A DNA stretch of 64,000 nucleotides from Phycisphaerae bacterium RAS1 (lineage in GTDB: Bacteria; Planctomycetota; Phycisphaerae; UBA1845; Fen-1342), in the NCBI GenBank assembly GCA_007859745.1, contig SMLU01000001.1, positions 2,976,001 through 3,040,000 on the forward strand. Direction: 5' to 3'. This document shows positions 50,559 through 58,356 of this stretch, one piece after another. The notes under the pieces are model-generated. The model searched no databases. It was not told the DNA's origin and was given only the letters and a program-made list of their open reading frames with translations. Numbering within the stretch: the first letter of the stretch is position 1; each line of letters opens with the position of its first letter. The position numbers were made by a program, and so were the translations under genes.

Positions 50559-50839
50559 CGGTGTCTCCTGCGTTGCCGTCGGCGGTGGGCGTTTCTAGCC
50601 TTGCCGCGTAATTCGTACGCCGTGACGACAAACACGCTGTTCGGATTCTCGTCCGGAACGTAAATGACGCGAAGATAACGTCCAGCGCTGGTCCGTCCGA
50701 TCTTCATCCGAGCTTTGTTTGAAGTCGGCACATCCTCGCCGGGGCCGCGCAGAACCTGCTCCGCTTCGGCCTGGGTCACGCCATGTCGGAAAATGTGAGG
50801 CTGATTCGTTTCCGGGTCGAGATAGAATCGAGCCTCCAC
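50555..50839 (-). CDS. DUF4258-type (RelE/BrnT-like) putative toxin
   Basis: A 94-residue basic protein: MEARFYLDPETNQPHIFRHG, then VTQAEAEQVLRGPGED, RYLRVIYVPDENPNSVFVVT AYELRGK and an Arg-rich tail. This is the DUF4258 small alpha/beta fold related to RelE/BrnT nucleases. It is the upstream member of a coupled pair and lies between an ECF sigma gene and a kinase gene, all on one strand. Toxicity is inferred, not shown. No mobile-element remnants surround it. Confidence 0.72.
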   Translation of the reverse strand: MEARFYLDPETNQPHIFRHGVTQAEAEQVLRGPGEDVPTSNKARMKIGRTSAGRYLRVIYVPDENPNSVFVVTAYELRGKARNAHRRRQRRRHR

Positions 50840-50927
50840 GCACAGGTCTCCCGATGCGTACGATCGTCATCTCGATTCTACGAACCACTCGAAAGTGGGG
50901 CAACGCAATTCGTGCGCCCGCACCGGC

Positions 50928-51566
50928 TCACCCCCCAATCAGCGCCTCCTCATACCGCTTCACAATCTCCCGCAGCCGCTCCACCACCCGGTTCTTCGCG
51001 TTGTAAATCTCTTGAGCCGTCAGCCCCATCTGCGCGGACACCGCATCCACGTCTTCGTGCTTCAACACCACCCGCTCAAACGCCTCGATCGTCCGCTCGT
51101 TGAACCGGGACGTGTGCCTCAGTTCGCTCACCGCCTGCTCGAAGATCACGCGCTTGGTTTCCGCCTCCCAGATCGAGTCGGCGTCCGCATCCTGCGGCTC
51201 ATTCTCAAACGCCGACTCGCCGCGCAACTCGCGCCGCCGGCCCTTCGCCCGCCGCAGGTCCGCCAGACGGTAGCGTGCGATCCCGATCAGCCACGACCGC
51301 AGCCGTCCCTGCTGCCGGTCATACTTTTTAAGCCGGTAGTCCTGCACGAAGCACGTCAGCGTCTCTTGCGCCACGTCGGCCGCATCGGCCTCGTCCAGCC
51401 CCATCCGCCGCAGGAACCCCACCAGGATCGGGCGGTAGCGCCGATCGAATTCGCCCCACGCCACGCGATTCCCCTGCTGGTGCAGGCCATCGAGGAGTTC
51501 GGTGGTCGTAATCGTGGCGGTCAGCGGAGACACGGCGCGCCTCGCGTCTGGAATTCGTAAGACCAT
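50928..51566 (-). CDS. ECF-type RNA polymerase sigma factor (planctomycete type)
   Basis: A 212-residue protein from ATG 51566 (MVLRIPDARRAVSPL); the longer frame to 51836 overlaps the divergent gene's start. Region 2 includes WGEFDRRYRPILVGFLRRMG, EADAADVAQETLTCFVQDY and GRLRSWLIGIARYRLADLRR. Region 4 reads RTIEAFERVVLKHEDVDAVS, AQMGLTAQEIYNAKNRVVER. It binds core RNA polymerase for a dedicated regulon. Together with the downstream kinase carrying a zinc-finger-like N-terminus it fits the planctomycete ECF-STK arrangement, in which a Ser/Thr kinase acts as the signal partner in place of a classical anti-sigma factor. Confidence 0.87.
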   Translation of the reverse strand: MVLRIPDARRAVSPLTATITTTELLDGLHQQGNRVAWGEFDRRYRPILVGFLRRMGLDEADAADVAQETLTCFVQDYRLKKYDRQQGRLRSWLIGIARYRLADLRRAKGRRRELRGESAFENEPQDADADSIWEAETKRVIFEQAVSELRHTSRFNERTIEAFERVVLKHEDVDAVSAQMGLTAQEIYNAKNRVVERLREIVKRYEEALIGG

Positions 51567-51759
51567 CGTAACCAGCCGCTTGCGCGCTTCAAAGCACTTC
51601 TCGCGCGGGCCGCGCGTCCGCAGGCCGGGGGAGGGCCGCGTTCGCGTGCCGTCCGAATAAGAGCGCAAAAATCCAAGCTGAAACGTGGAGATTCGCCAGC
51701 GTCGGCCGGATGGATGCTGAACCCGCTCTCCAGAACCGAACGTTGAAAGGACGACAGTC

Positions 51760-53319
51760 ATGAATCTTCGATCCGTAATGACGAGCTTCGCATCCGGTCT
51801 TACCGTTGCCGCCGCGGCGCTGGGCGGTGTCGGCACGCCGGACGCCTATGTCAGCGGCTTGCTGCATCAGACGCTTAACGGCGTTTCCATCACGAATGTG
51901 CAGGGCCGGCGCCTGACGGCCTGCTGCCTTGGCAGCAGCGGCCAGGACGGCGTTGAGATACAACTGAACAGCGCCTGGGGCGGCGCCACCGCGGTGGAAA
52001 TCCAGCACGCGTTCGTCCCCGGCTCAGAAATGCGCATTCGCCCCAGAGGCTGGGACGGAACGATCAAGGGCACCGTGCGCATGACCGGCAGCAGCGGCGG
52101 CTCGACGCTGACGGCTGACTTTTCCGACATGGGCGCGACCAGCCTGCACTACGAAGATTACGACGCCAATGGCGCGCTCGTCGGTCAGGGCGAGTTTCCG
52201 GTCGGTGGCATCGAGATGATCCCTCCCTGCATCAACCCGCCCGGATCGGTGCCCTTCTGGTACTTCCTGGCGACGTGGAATCCGAACACGCAAAGCTGGG
52301 TCTTCACGCTGCAGTTTCGCTGCATTGTGCCGGGGCCGCCGGACGACAGCAGCACGAATCGCACGATCGTCCTGACGCCCGGCCTGCCCCCCGGCACCCC
52401 GGTCCTCGCGGGCCTCGCCTCGCTGGAGATCACCGGTACCGATGCGGGCGAGTTGCAGCTTCGCGACGGCTCCCTGCACACGCTGGGTCTCGAATGCTGG
52501 GGCCTGGGCCAGGGGCACCTGTCTGAAACGTGCGACAATCCCGGCGGCTGCACGCCCGAGGAAATCACGCTGCGGTGCGACAACATCGGCAGCAGCGGCC
52601 AGGACGGCGTCGCCATCGACCTTGGACACGACGCCGGCAGCCTGTCGCTTCGCAGCAAGCGCTGCCCCGATTGCCCGCCCGGACACGTCACGCTGATCAA
52701 GGTCTACGACAATGAGCAGCGCGTGATGATGAGCGCCGCCAGCAGCGACAATCAGGCCACCGGCGCCACCGACCTGACGCTCGACTACACCGGCATCGAC
52801 GCGTTGGAATACGAAGTCGTGTTGTACGACGAAAACGACAACGAGATCGGCGGCGCGTTCGTGCTCAGCGGCCTGCAGGCCATCGCCTACTGGGACCAGT
52901 GCCCGCCGCCGCGCCGCGCCACCTGGTTCTGCCAGGGCTACAAGTGCTGGCTGATCGCCTGCGTCGATCCGATGGAATTCGTCCTGCCCGGCGGCGGCGT
53001 CGTTCCCGGCGTGGCGCGGGCGTCCTTCGAGCCGCTCAATCACACCGGCTCAGCCCCGATGCGGCAGTGCCGCGTATCGTCCCAGGACAGCCCCATCGAG
53101 CTTGAGGGCATCACGGTGCAGTCCGCCGACGGCGACCTGAATTGCGACGGCGCCGTGGACATCCTCGACATCAATCCGTTCGTGCTGGCGCTCGGCGATC
53201 CGGCGGCGTACAGCGCGGCGTACCCGGACTGCAACGCGCACCACGCCGATGTGAACGACGACGACAACATCGACGTGCTCGACATCAACCCGTTCATCGC
53301 GCTGCTCTCGGGCGGCTGA
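51760..53319 (+). CDS. Secreted beta-rich protein with dockerin-like C-terminus
   Basis: A 519-residue protein. AAAGGA lies before ATG 51760. The N-terminal hydrophobic stretch (VMTSFASGLTVAAAALGGVG) is a probable signal peptide. Two halves each contain the phrase GSSGQDGV (CCLGSSGQDGVEIQL and NIGSSGQDGVAIDL), suggesting internal duplication of a beta-sandwich domain. Pairs of cysteines are frequent. The C-terminal module has DLNCDGAVDILDINPFVLAL and DVNDDDNIDVLDINPFIALL, two calcium-binding dockerin-like loops. Function is unknown, probably extracellular or on the cell surface. It is divergent from the ECF sigma gene (193-base spacer). Confidence 0.75.
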   Translation: MNLRSVMTSFASGLTVAAAALGGVGTPDAYVSGLLHQTLNGVSITNVQGRRLTACCLGSSGQDGVEIQLNSAWGGATAVEIQHAFVPGSEMRIRPRGWDGTIKGTVRMTGSSGGSTLTADFSDMGATSLHYEDYDANGALVGQGEFPVGGIEMIPPCINPPGSVPFWYFLATWNPNTQSWVFTLQFRCIVPGPPDDSSTNRTIVLTPGLPPGTPVLAGLASLEITGTDAGELQLRDGSLHTLGLECWGLGQGHLSETCDNPGGCTPEEITLRCDNIGSSGQDGVAIDLGHDAGSLSLRSKRCPDCPPGHVTLIKVYDNEQRVMMSAASSDNQATGATDLTLDYTGIDALEYEVVLYDENDNEIGGAFVLSGLQAIAYWDQCPPPRRATWFCQGYKCWLIACVDPMEFVLPGGGVVPGVARASFEPLNHTGSAPMRQCRVSSQDSPIELEGITVQSADGDLNCDGAVDILDINPFVLALGDPAAYSAAYPDCNAHHADVNDDDNIDVLDINPFIALLSGG

Positions 53320-53470
53320 TCGGGCAACGGGCGGCACGGCCGCCCGCCGCAAACTCCTGACGTTGCGCGGACTTCGCAGTCGTCGCCCTCGGGCGGCTGC
53401 GAAGTTCGGTCTTTCCAAGGCGTCTAATGCAACCCAGTGCCAGCGCGAGAGCCGCTCTGGTTTTTCTGGA

Positions 53471-53530
53471 GCGTCGGACCTCCGCGTCCGACGCTGAAAT
53501 CGCCGTCGGACACAGAGGTCCGACGCTACG
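53471..53530. repeat. Family C inverted repeat between convergent genes
   Basis: GCGTCGGACCTCCGCGTCCGAC ... GTCGGACACAGAGGTCCGACGC: complementary arms of about 22 bases with few mismatches, similar to the tandem units at 13694-13843. Confidence 0.8.
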
Positions 53531-53547
53531 GTTTCGTCAACAGGCCG

Positions 53548-54963
53548 TTAGTTACCTCCCGCCAGCAGCGCGACGAACGCGTTGATGTCCAGCACGTTGA
53601 CGCTCGCATCGTTGTTCACGTCCGCCAATCCGCGGTAACAAGTCGGATACGCGGTCGCGTACGCCGCCGCATCGCTGAGCGCCAGGACAAAAGCATTGAT
53701 GTCCAGCACGTTGATCTGGCCGTCGCAATTGAGGTCGCCGTCGGCCGCCGGCCCCATGCCCGCGAAGGCGACCGCGGACGGCGCGCCGGGTTTGAAGAGC
53801 GTGAGCGTCACGTCGCACGGCACGGGCGGGCCGGCCGCGTCGAACCGGTAGTTGAAGAGCGTGCCCCAGCGTAGCGCGTTGGCGTTCGGGTTGGCCGCGT
53901 ATGTTTCCGTCTGCCAGACCAGCTCACCTCCCGCGCCGGCGTTGTCGGTCCAGGCGGCGGTTGAGTAGGGCTCGCCGCTGTGATGGTCGATGTCGCGCGC
54001 GGCGATGTTCGTCAGCGACTGGCCGGCGGTCGGCACGCGCACGGCCTGCACCGCCCGGTCAGAATAGAAATTGAAAACCGCCAGTTCATAGTGCCAGGTT
54101 CCGCCCAGGTCGGTCGTCTTGAACGCCGCCAGCACTCGTCCGTCGCTCGGAACGTCGATTTCGCGGATCGTGACGCCCGGCTCCGCGGCCGCCCAGGCGT
54201 AGATCGCCGGCGCCTCCGGCGTCGTCGCGCCCGTGACGTTGAGCAGGTACAGACCGCCGCTGAATGCACCGACCGTAAACGGCCGGTACGAGGCGTTGTT
54301 CGCGGTATTTCCTGAGAGCGCGTCATCGCGCGCCAGGTAGATTCCCTCGCAGAAATACTGCGCCCCGGAGTTGATCGCCGGATTCAGATCCGCCACCGGC
54401 ACCGCCACGCGCTTGTAGACGCCGTCGCCGGTCTGGCCCCACGCCAGCGTCGGCGGGAATGGGAACTGGCCGGTGGCGGGGTTGATCTCGGAGCGCGGTC
54501 CAAGCCGCGACTGATCGCCGTTGAAGCCGGAACCGTAGGGGTCTGAGCAGCCCACGCCGAGGTAGTCGCAGCAACCGGCGCAGGCCGGCGAGCAGCTTGC
54601 GCAGGTGTTGTTCTGCGTCGCGCAATAGGCGTGCTTCACCCAGCTCATGCCGATCTGCTCGAAGCGCCCGCTCTTCAGGCGGTACATGTTCTGGGCGATC
54701 ACCGGATGGTCCGCCGTGGCGTTGAACCAATTCAGCGGGATCGTTCCGACGTTGCAGGAGGTCGTGCCGATGGAGTAGCCGGTCACGCCGGCGACGGTCG
54801 CGTATCCGCCGATGACGGGCAGATCGCTGACGCTGACGTCGGCGCCGCTGGCGCGGCCGGCGTCGTGGTCCGACGAGCCGCGGCCGATGACCGGCGCGGG
54901 CTGAGTGAGGATGAAGGCGGCCAGCAGACAGCAGGTCCAGGAACCGACGAGTGCCCAGCGCAT
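53548..54963 (-). CDS. Secreted protein with dockerin-like C-terminus
   Basis: A 471-residue protein with a signal peptide (WTCCLLAAFILTQPAPVIG). The mature region starts with a Cys-rich part (CATQNNTCASCSPACAGCCD, then YLGVGCSDPYGSGFNGDQS). The segment DPYGSGFNGDQSRLGPRSEI is familiar from planctomycete exported proteins whose N-terminal part follows PVIGGYATVAGVTGYSIGTT. The middle is beta-rich. The end has DLNCDGQINVLDINAFVLAL and DVNNDASVNVLDINAFVALL. It is probably extracellular, with calcium-stabilised C-terminal loops. No catalytic motif is recognised. It is monocistronic. Confidence 0.75.
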   Translation of the reverse strand: MRWALVGSWTCCLLAAFILTQPAPVIGRGSSDHDAGRASGADVSVSDLPVIGGYATVAGVTGYSIGTTSCNVGTIPLNWFNATADHPVIAQNMYRLKSGRFEQIGMSWVKHAYCATQNNTCASCSPACAGCCDYLGVGCSDPYGSGFNGDQSRLGPRSEINPATGQFPFPPTLAWGQTGDGVYKRVAVPVADLNPAINSGAQYFCEGIYLARDDALSGNTANNASYRPFTVGAFSGGLYLLNVTGATTPEAPAIYAWAAAEPGVTIREIDVPSDGRVLAAFKTTDLGGTWHYELAVFNFYSDRAVQAVRVPTAGQSLTNIAARDIDHHSGEPYSTAAWTDNAGAGGELVWQTETYAANPNANALRWGTLFNYRFDAAGPPVPCDVTLTLFKPGAPSAVAFAGMGPAADGDLNCDGQINVLDINAFVLALSDAAAYATAYPTCYRGLADVNNDASVNVLDINAFVALLAGGN

Positions 54964-55105
54964 AGGCGAGAACCTCCCAACGCGACCATTCTAGCATCCG
55001 GAATGCAATCGGCGGGATCAATTTCTTTGCATGAACGGGGGGGAGGGGTAGCATCCTCGCGTGGCGAAGTCAATTTGCATCTGGTCTCACGTCGAGGGAA
55101 TCCCG

Positions 55106-55538
55106 ATGATGCTTGCTCGAACCGTTCTCGCCCTTCTCTGTGCCCAGTTGGCGGTCGCTTATTGTCACGCACAAGGAAGCCTGCCGCCATGCCAAGAGAT
55201 CATGAGCACGACCTGTGTTGGATGCACATCCGCGGAACTCGGCTCCTGCTCGTGTCCGGGAGACACCTGCCGCAGCAGCGACGGCAGCTCGGGCACGGCG
55301 TACATCGCCTGCAATTCGATCCAGACCCCAGCGGACGGGAACGGACACCATCGTGATTGAGAGCGGACCGTTGAAGTGCTACATTTTCATCTGCTGTGCG
55401 AACGAGGCGGGCTTGTTCAACTGCCATCCGGTCACGCTTCCCTGTGCCTGGCGCAAGTGCGGAGAATCGACTGCCAGCCAGATGTCGTACATTCAGGTTC
55501 AAGCCTCCTGTGATGGCAGCGGCGGCACGGGAACATGA
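55106..55538 (+). pseudogene. Cys-rich secreted protein interrupted by a +1 frameshift
   Basis: From ATG 55106 (second Met 55109), after GAGGGA, a signal peptide (LARTVLALLCAQLAVAYCHA) leads to a Cys-rich region (CQEIMSTTCVGCTSAELGSC) that runs to a stop at 55360. The other frame continues the same style (GPLKCYIFICCANEAGLFNC, HPVTLPCAWRKCGE) to 55538, where its stop overlaps the next ATG. Removing one G from the run at 55337-55339 joins both into one 143-residue protein (reading TPADGTDTIVIESG across the join). So this is either a recent pseudogene, programmed shifting or a sequence error. Confidence 0.7.
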
Positions 55539-56923
55539 GGTCAGAGATGATCCCCCTCGCATTGTTCGCGCTATTCGCCGGCGATCCGCTGCCCGAGCCG
55601 CTGCAGAAGATGTTGTCCGCGCGTGACGCCGTCAAGACCGCCGAAATCGAGTGGACCGTCATTGACGGGGCCGGCGCGACGCCGGCCCAGATCCGCAACT
55701 ACAGGGCCGTCTTCGGGATCGAGGGCTATTTCCTTGAAGACCAGGGGGACGCGCAAGGCGTCGTGGCGCGGACGGCCGACGGCCAGATCGAACCGCTGTA
55801 CGGGCAGAACCCGCTCCGCTGGTTGTGGGTCGACGGCGAGCTCTGGGAACACCGGGAGCGTTCGCTCAAAGTCGACGTCCACCAGGCCCGCAACGACTTC
55901 ATCGACGCCCGGTCGTTCGGCCTGGGCGCCGCGCTCACCGCCCGGGACGTGACTGCTTCGCTCCGCGCCGGAAACCTGCAGGCCTCCTCTGAACGCGTCG
56001 AAGACGGCCTCTTCAAGGCGACCGTCCGCGACGGCGCCCAACGCCTCGAGTGGCTCATCAGCCAGCGCGCCGGATGGAGTCCGGTTCGGGCCCGTGTTTT
56101 TCATGATGACGTGCTCCGTGCCGAGGCGACCATCGAGAACGACCGCATCGACGGCGTCTGGTTTCCGCGCCGCATCACGTTCGTGCATTTCCTGGAGGAC
56201 GGCCAGCCGCGCGGCGATCAAACGCTGGAAATCAGACGGGCCGCTTTCAACAAACCGTCTCACGCGGCACGCCTCACGCCTGAATACCTGAAGCTGGAAA
56301 CGGGGACCAACATCGAGCTCCTCGCCCCCTCGCCCTACGGCCAGCGTATCAGCGTTGAGCCGCTCCTCGCCTGGGACGGCAAGCAGCGCGTTCCCAACGA
56401 CGAAGTGGTCCGGCGCGTCCGGGCGGGCGAACTCAAGTACAGCCCCGCCTTTCAGGCCGAAGTGGACCGCCTCCTTTCACGCGGCCAGATTCACAATTCG
56501 TTCGAATCTCGCTGGCGCGACATTGTCGAACGCTTCATTAAGGCAAACCGGCTCGACGCCGAGCAGACCCAACGCGCCCGTCTCATCTTGCAGGACTGTC
56601 TTGAGCAGGCCCGCGCCTACGTCGCGCGGCAGCAGCCCTCGTTCGCTACGATTGACGCCACTTGGAACACGGCCTCGAGCAAGCCGGCCGGCGAGGTCCG
56701 CCCCGACGAGTTCGAGCGCCTTCGCCAGCAAGTCGTGAACCTTGAAGCCCCGATTCACGAGATTCATCGCGAGCAGTTGACCCCGCGCCTCCGCGCCCTG
56801 CTCACGCGCGAACAGCTCAGCGCGCTCGAAGCACGCCGCGCCGAAACCGCGCCGGCGGTCCCAGCGCCAACGGCGCCCGCGCCGGCGTCGTCCGCACCGC
56901 GCCAACGCGATCCGCGCGAATAG
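55535..56923 (+). CDS. Hypothetical protein translationally coupled to the Cys-rich gene
   Basis: A 462-residue protein. ATG 55535 overlaps the preceding stop (ATGA). A short hydrophobic N-terminus (MIPLALFALFAGDPLPE) may be a signal segment. The N-terminal half is mixed alpha/beta with phrases such as EGYFLEDQGDAQGVVARTAD and GVWFPRRITFVHFLEDGQPR, similar to LolA-like planctomycete proteins that assess outer-membrane-type barrels. The C-terminal half is helical with heptad-like spacing (FERLRQQVVNLEAPIHEIHR) and ends in a Pro/Ala-rich tail. No catalytic motif. Its coupling argues that the upstream frame-0 segment is normally translated. Confidence 0.65.
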   Translation: MRSEMIPLALFALFAGDPLPEPLQKMLSARDAVKTAEIEWTVIDGAGATPAQIRNYRAVFGIEGYFLEDQGDAQGVVARTADGQIEPLYGQNPLRWLWVDGELWEHRERSLKVDVHQARNDFIDARSFGLGAALTARDVTASLRAGNLQASSERVEDGLFKATVRDGAQRLEWLISQRAGWSPVRARVFHDDVLRAEATIENDRIDGVWFPRRITFVHFLEDGQPRGDQTLEIRRAAFNKPSHAARLTPEYLKLETGTNIELLAPSPYGQRISVEPLLAWDGKQRVPNDEVVRRVRAGELKYSPAFQAEVDRLLSRGQIHNSFESRWRDIVERFIKANRLDAEQTQRARLILQDCLEQARAYVARQQPSFATIDATWNTASSKPAGEVRPDEFERLRQQVVNLEAPIHEIHREQLTPRLRALLTREQLSALEARRAETAPAVPAPTAPAPASSAPRQRDPRE

Positions 56924-57030
56924 CGGCGAAGACTAAAGCCCGCAGCGCAGGGCGTGGGAAAACGTTTAGCTTGGCGAAGCAAACCCCGCCAGCGGGGTGC
57001 GTGAGAGTTTTGGCGGCGGCCCACGGGGAA

Positions 57031-57114
57031 CCGAGCCCCAAGCGCAAGCGCGTGGGCGTTCTCAGGGTCGAGTTCACTCGCACAAACACCCGCGCGCTCG
57101 CGCTTGGGGCTCGG
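57031..57114. repeat. Inverted repeat with 22-base arms before phoH
   Basis: CCGAGCCCCAAGCGCAAGCG CG (57031-57052) pairs with CGCGCTCGCGCTTGGGGCTC GG (57093-57114), with one mismatch. It ends 45 bases before the phoH start. A family H fragment lies upstream at about 56930-57000. Confidence 0.85.
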
Positions 57115-57159
57115 ATTGCGCAGCTTGTGTGCGGCTGGCCGGAAAGATAGGCTGAGTGA

Positions 57160-58197
57160 ATGGAACTCAGCGTCACGCTGGCGGAGCCGCATCGACGGGC
57201 CGAGCTGTTCGGGGCCGGGGACCGGCATCTGCGCCGCATCCGCGAGTTGCTCGAGGTGCGGATTCAGGCCCGCAACGCGACGGTGCGGCTCATGGGGGAG
57301 GCGCCGAATGTGGCCAAGGCGGCGGCGGTACTGGAGCGGATGCAGAAGCTGCTGCACGGACGCGAGTATCTCGACGACGCCGAAGTGGATGAGGCCTTCG
57401 CCGAGGTCGAGGAGCGCGAGGCCGGCGCGGCGCACGACGGGCTGACGGTCTTCGCCCGCGACGCGGCGCTTTCGCCACGGACGGACGGCCAGCGGGAGTA
57501 TGTCGAAGCCATGTTGAAGCACGACATGGTGTTCTGCCTGGGGCCGGCCGGAACGGGGAAGACCTATCTGGCTGTCGCAGTCGCAGTCCACCTGCTGAAG
57601 CACGCCCGGACCAAGCGAATCGCCCTGGTGCGGCCGGCCGTTGAGGCGGGCGAGAAGCTCGGGTTTCTGCCGGGCGATTTGCAGGCGAAGGTGAACCCGT
57701 ACCTGAGACCGCTGTTCGACGCGATGCACGACATGATGACCTATGACCAGCTCAAGCGGTTCATGGTCAGCGATGTGATCGAGGTCATCCCGCTGGCGTA
57801 CATGCGCGGCCGAACGCTGAACAATGCGGTGATCATTCTGGACGAGGCCCAGAACGCGACGCCATCGCAGATGCTGATGTTCCTGACGCGGCTCGGGCAT
57901 CACAGCAAGATGATCGTGACGGGCGACGATAGCCAGACGGATCTTCCGCCGGGCACGCAGTCGGGGTTGGTGGATGCCGTCCAGCGACTCCGCGGCGTGC
58001 GCGGTATCGACATTGTCCGCTTACGAGAGTCCGATATTGTCAGGCACCGACTTGTTCAGGATGTGGTCGCACGGTATGGGCAAGGCAGAGAGACCGATAA
58101 CCGCAACGGCACCGGGGGCCCGATCAACGAGCGGCACGGATATGACCGTCCCGAGACCATAGAGATTCGCGAATCTGACGGCGATAATAGGGACTAG
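57160..58197 (+). CDS. phoH: PhoH family P-loop ATPase
   Basis: A 345-residue protein. The N-terminal 105 residues form a KH-like RNA-binding region (GAGDRHLRRIRELLEVRIQA, NVAKAAAVLERMQKLL). The ATPase core begins TDGQREYVEAMLKHDMVFCLGPAGTGKTYLA (Walker A at about residues 128-135), with VRPAVEAGEKLGFLPGDL, Walker B NNAVIILDEAQNATPSQM and the sensor-like IVTGDDSQTDLP. PhoH/YlaK proteins are linked to RNA metabolism and often sit with ybeY and a 7TM-HD gene. Here the HD gene follows, but ybeY is missing. The C-terminal 45 residues are polar and variable. Confidence 0.93.
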   Translation: MELSVTLAEPHRRAELFGAGDRHLRRIRELLEVRIQARNATVRLMGEAPNVAKAAAVLERMQKLLHGREYLDDAEVDEAFAEVEEREAGAAHDGLTVFARDAALSPRTDGQREYVEAMLKHDMVFCLGPAGTGKTYLAVAVAVHLLKHARTKRIALVRPAVEAGEKLGFLPGDLQAKVNPYLRPLFDAMHDMMTYDQLKRFMVSDVIEVIPLAYMRGRTLNNAVIILDEAQNATPSQMLMFLTRLGHHSKMIVTGDDSQTDLPPGTQSGLVDAVQRLRGVRGIDIVRLRESDIVRHRLVQDVVARYGQGRETDNRNGTGGPINERHGYDRPETIEIRESDGDNRD

Positions 58198-58356
58198 CTT
58201 CCGACAGGTCGCCGGCGTCCTTGTCTCGCGAATGCGGCCCGGGCTGGCAACGATCAGCGGAAACCGCCGCCAGAGGGCGGCGAGCGACCGCGATCGGACC
58301 TGACGCGCGGTCCGACGTATGGCCGGGCTTTCGGAACGGAACCACGCAAAGGCCGA

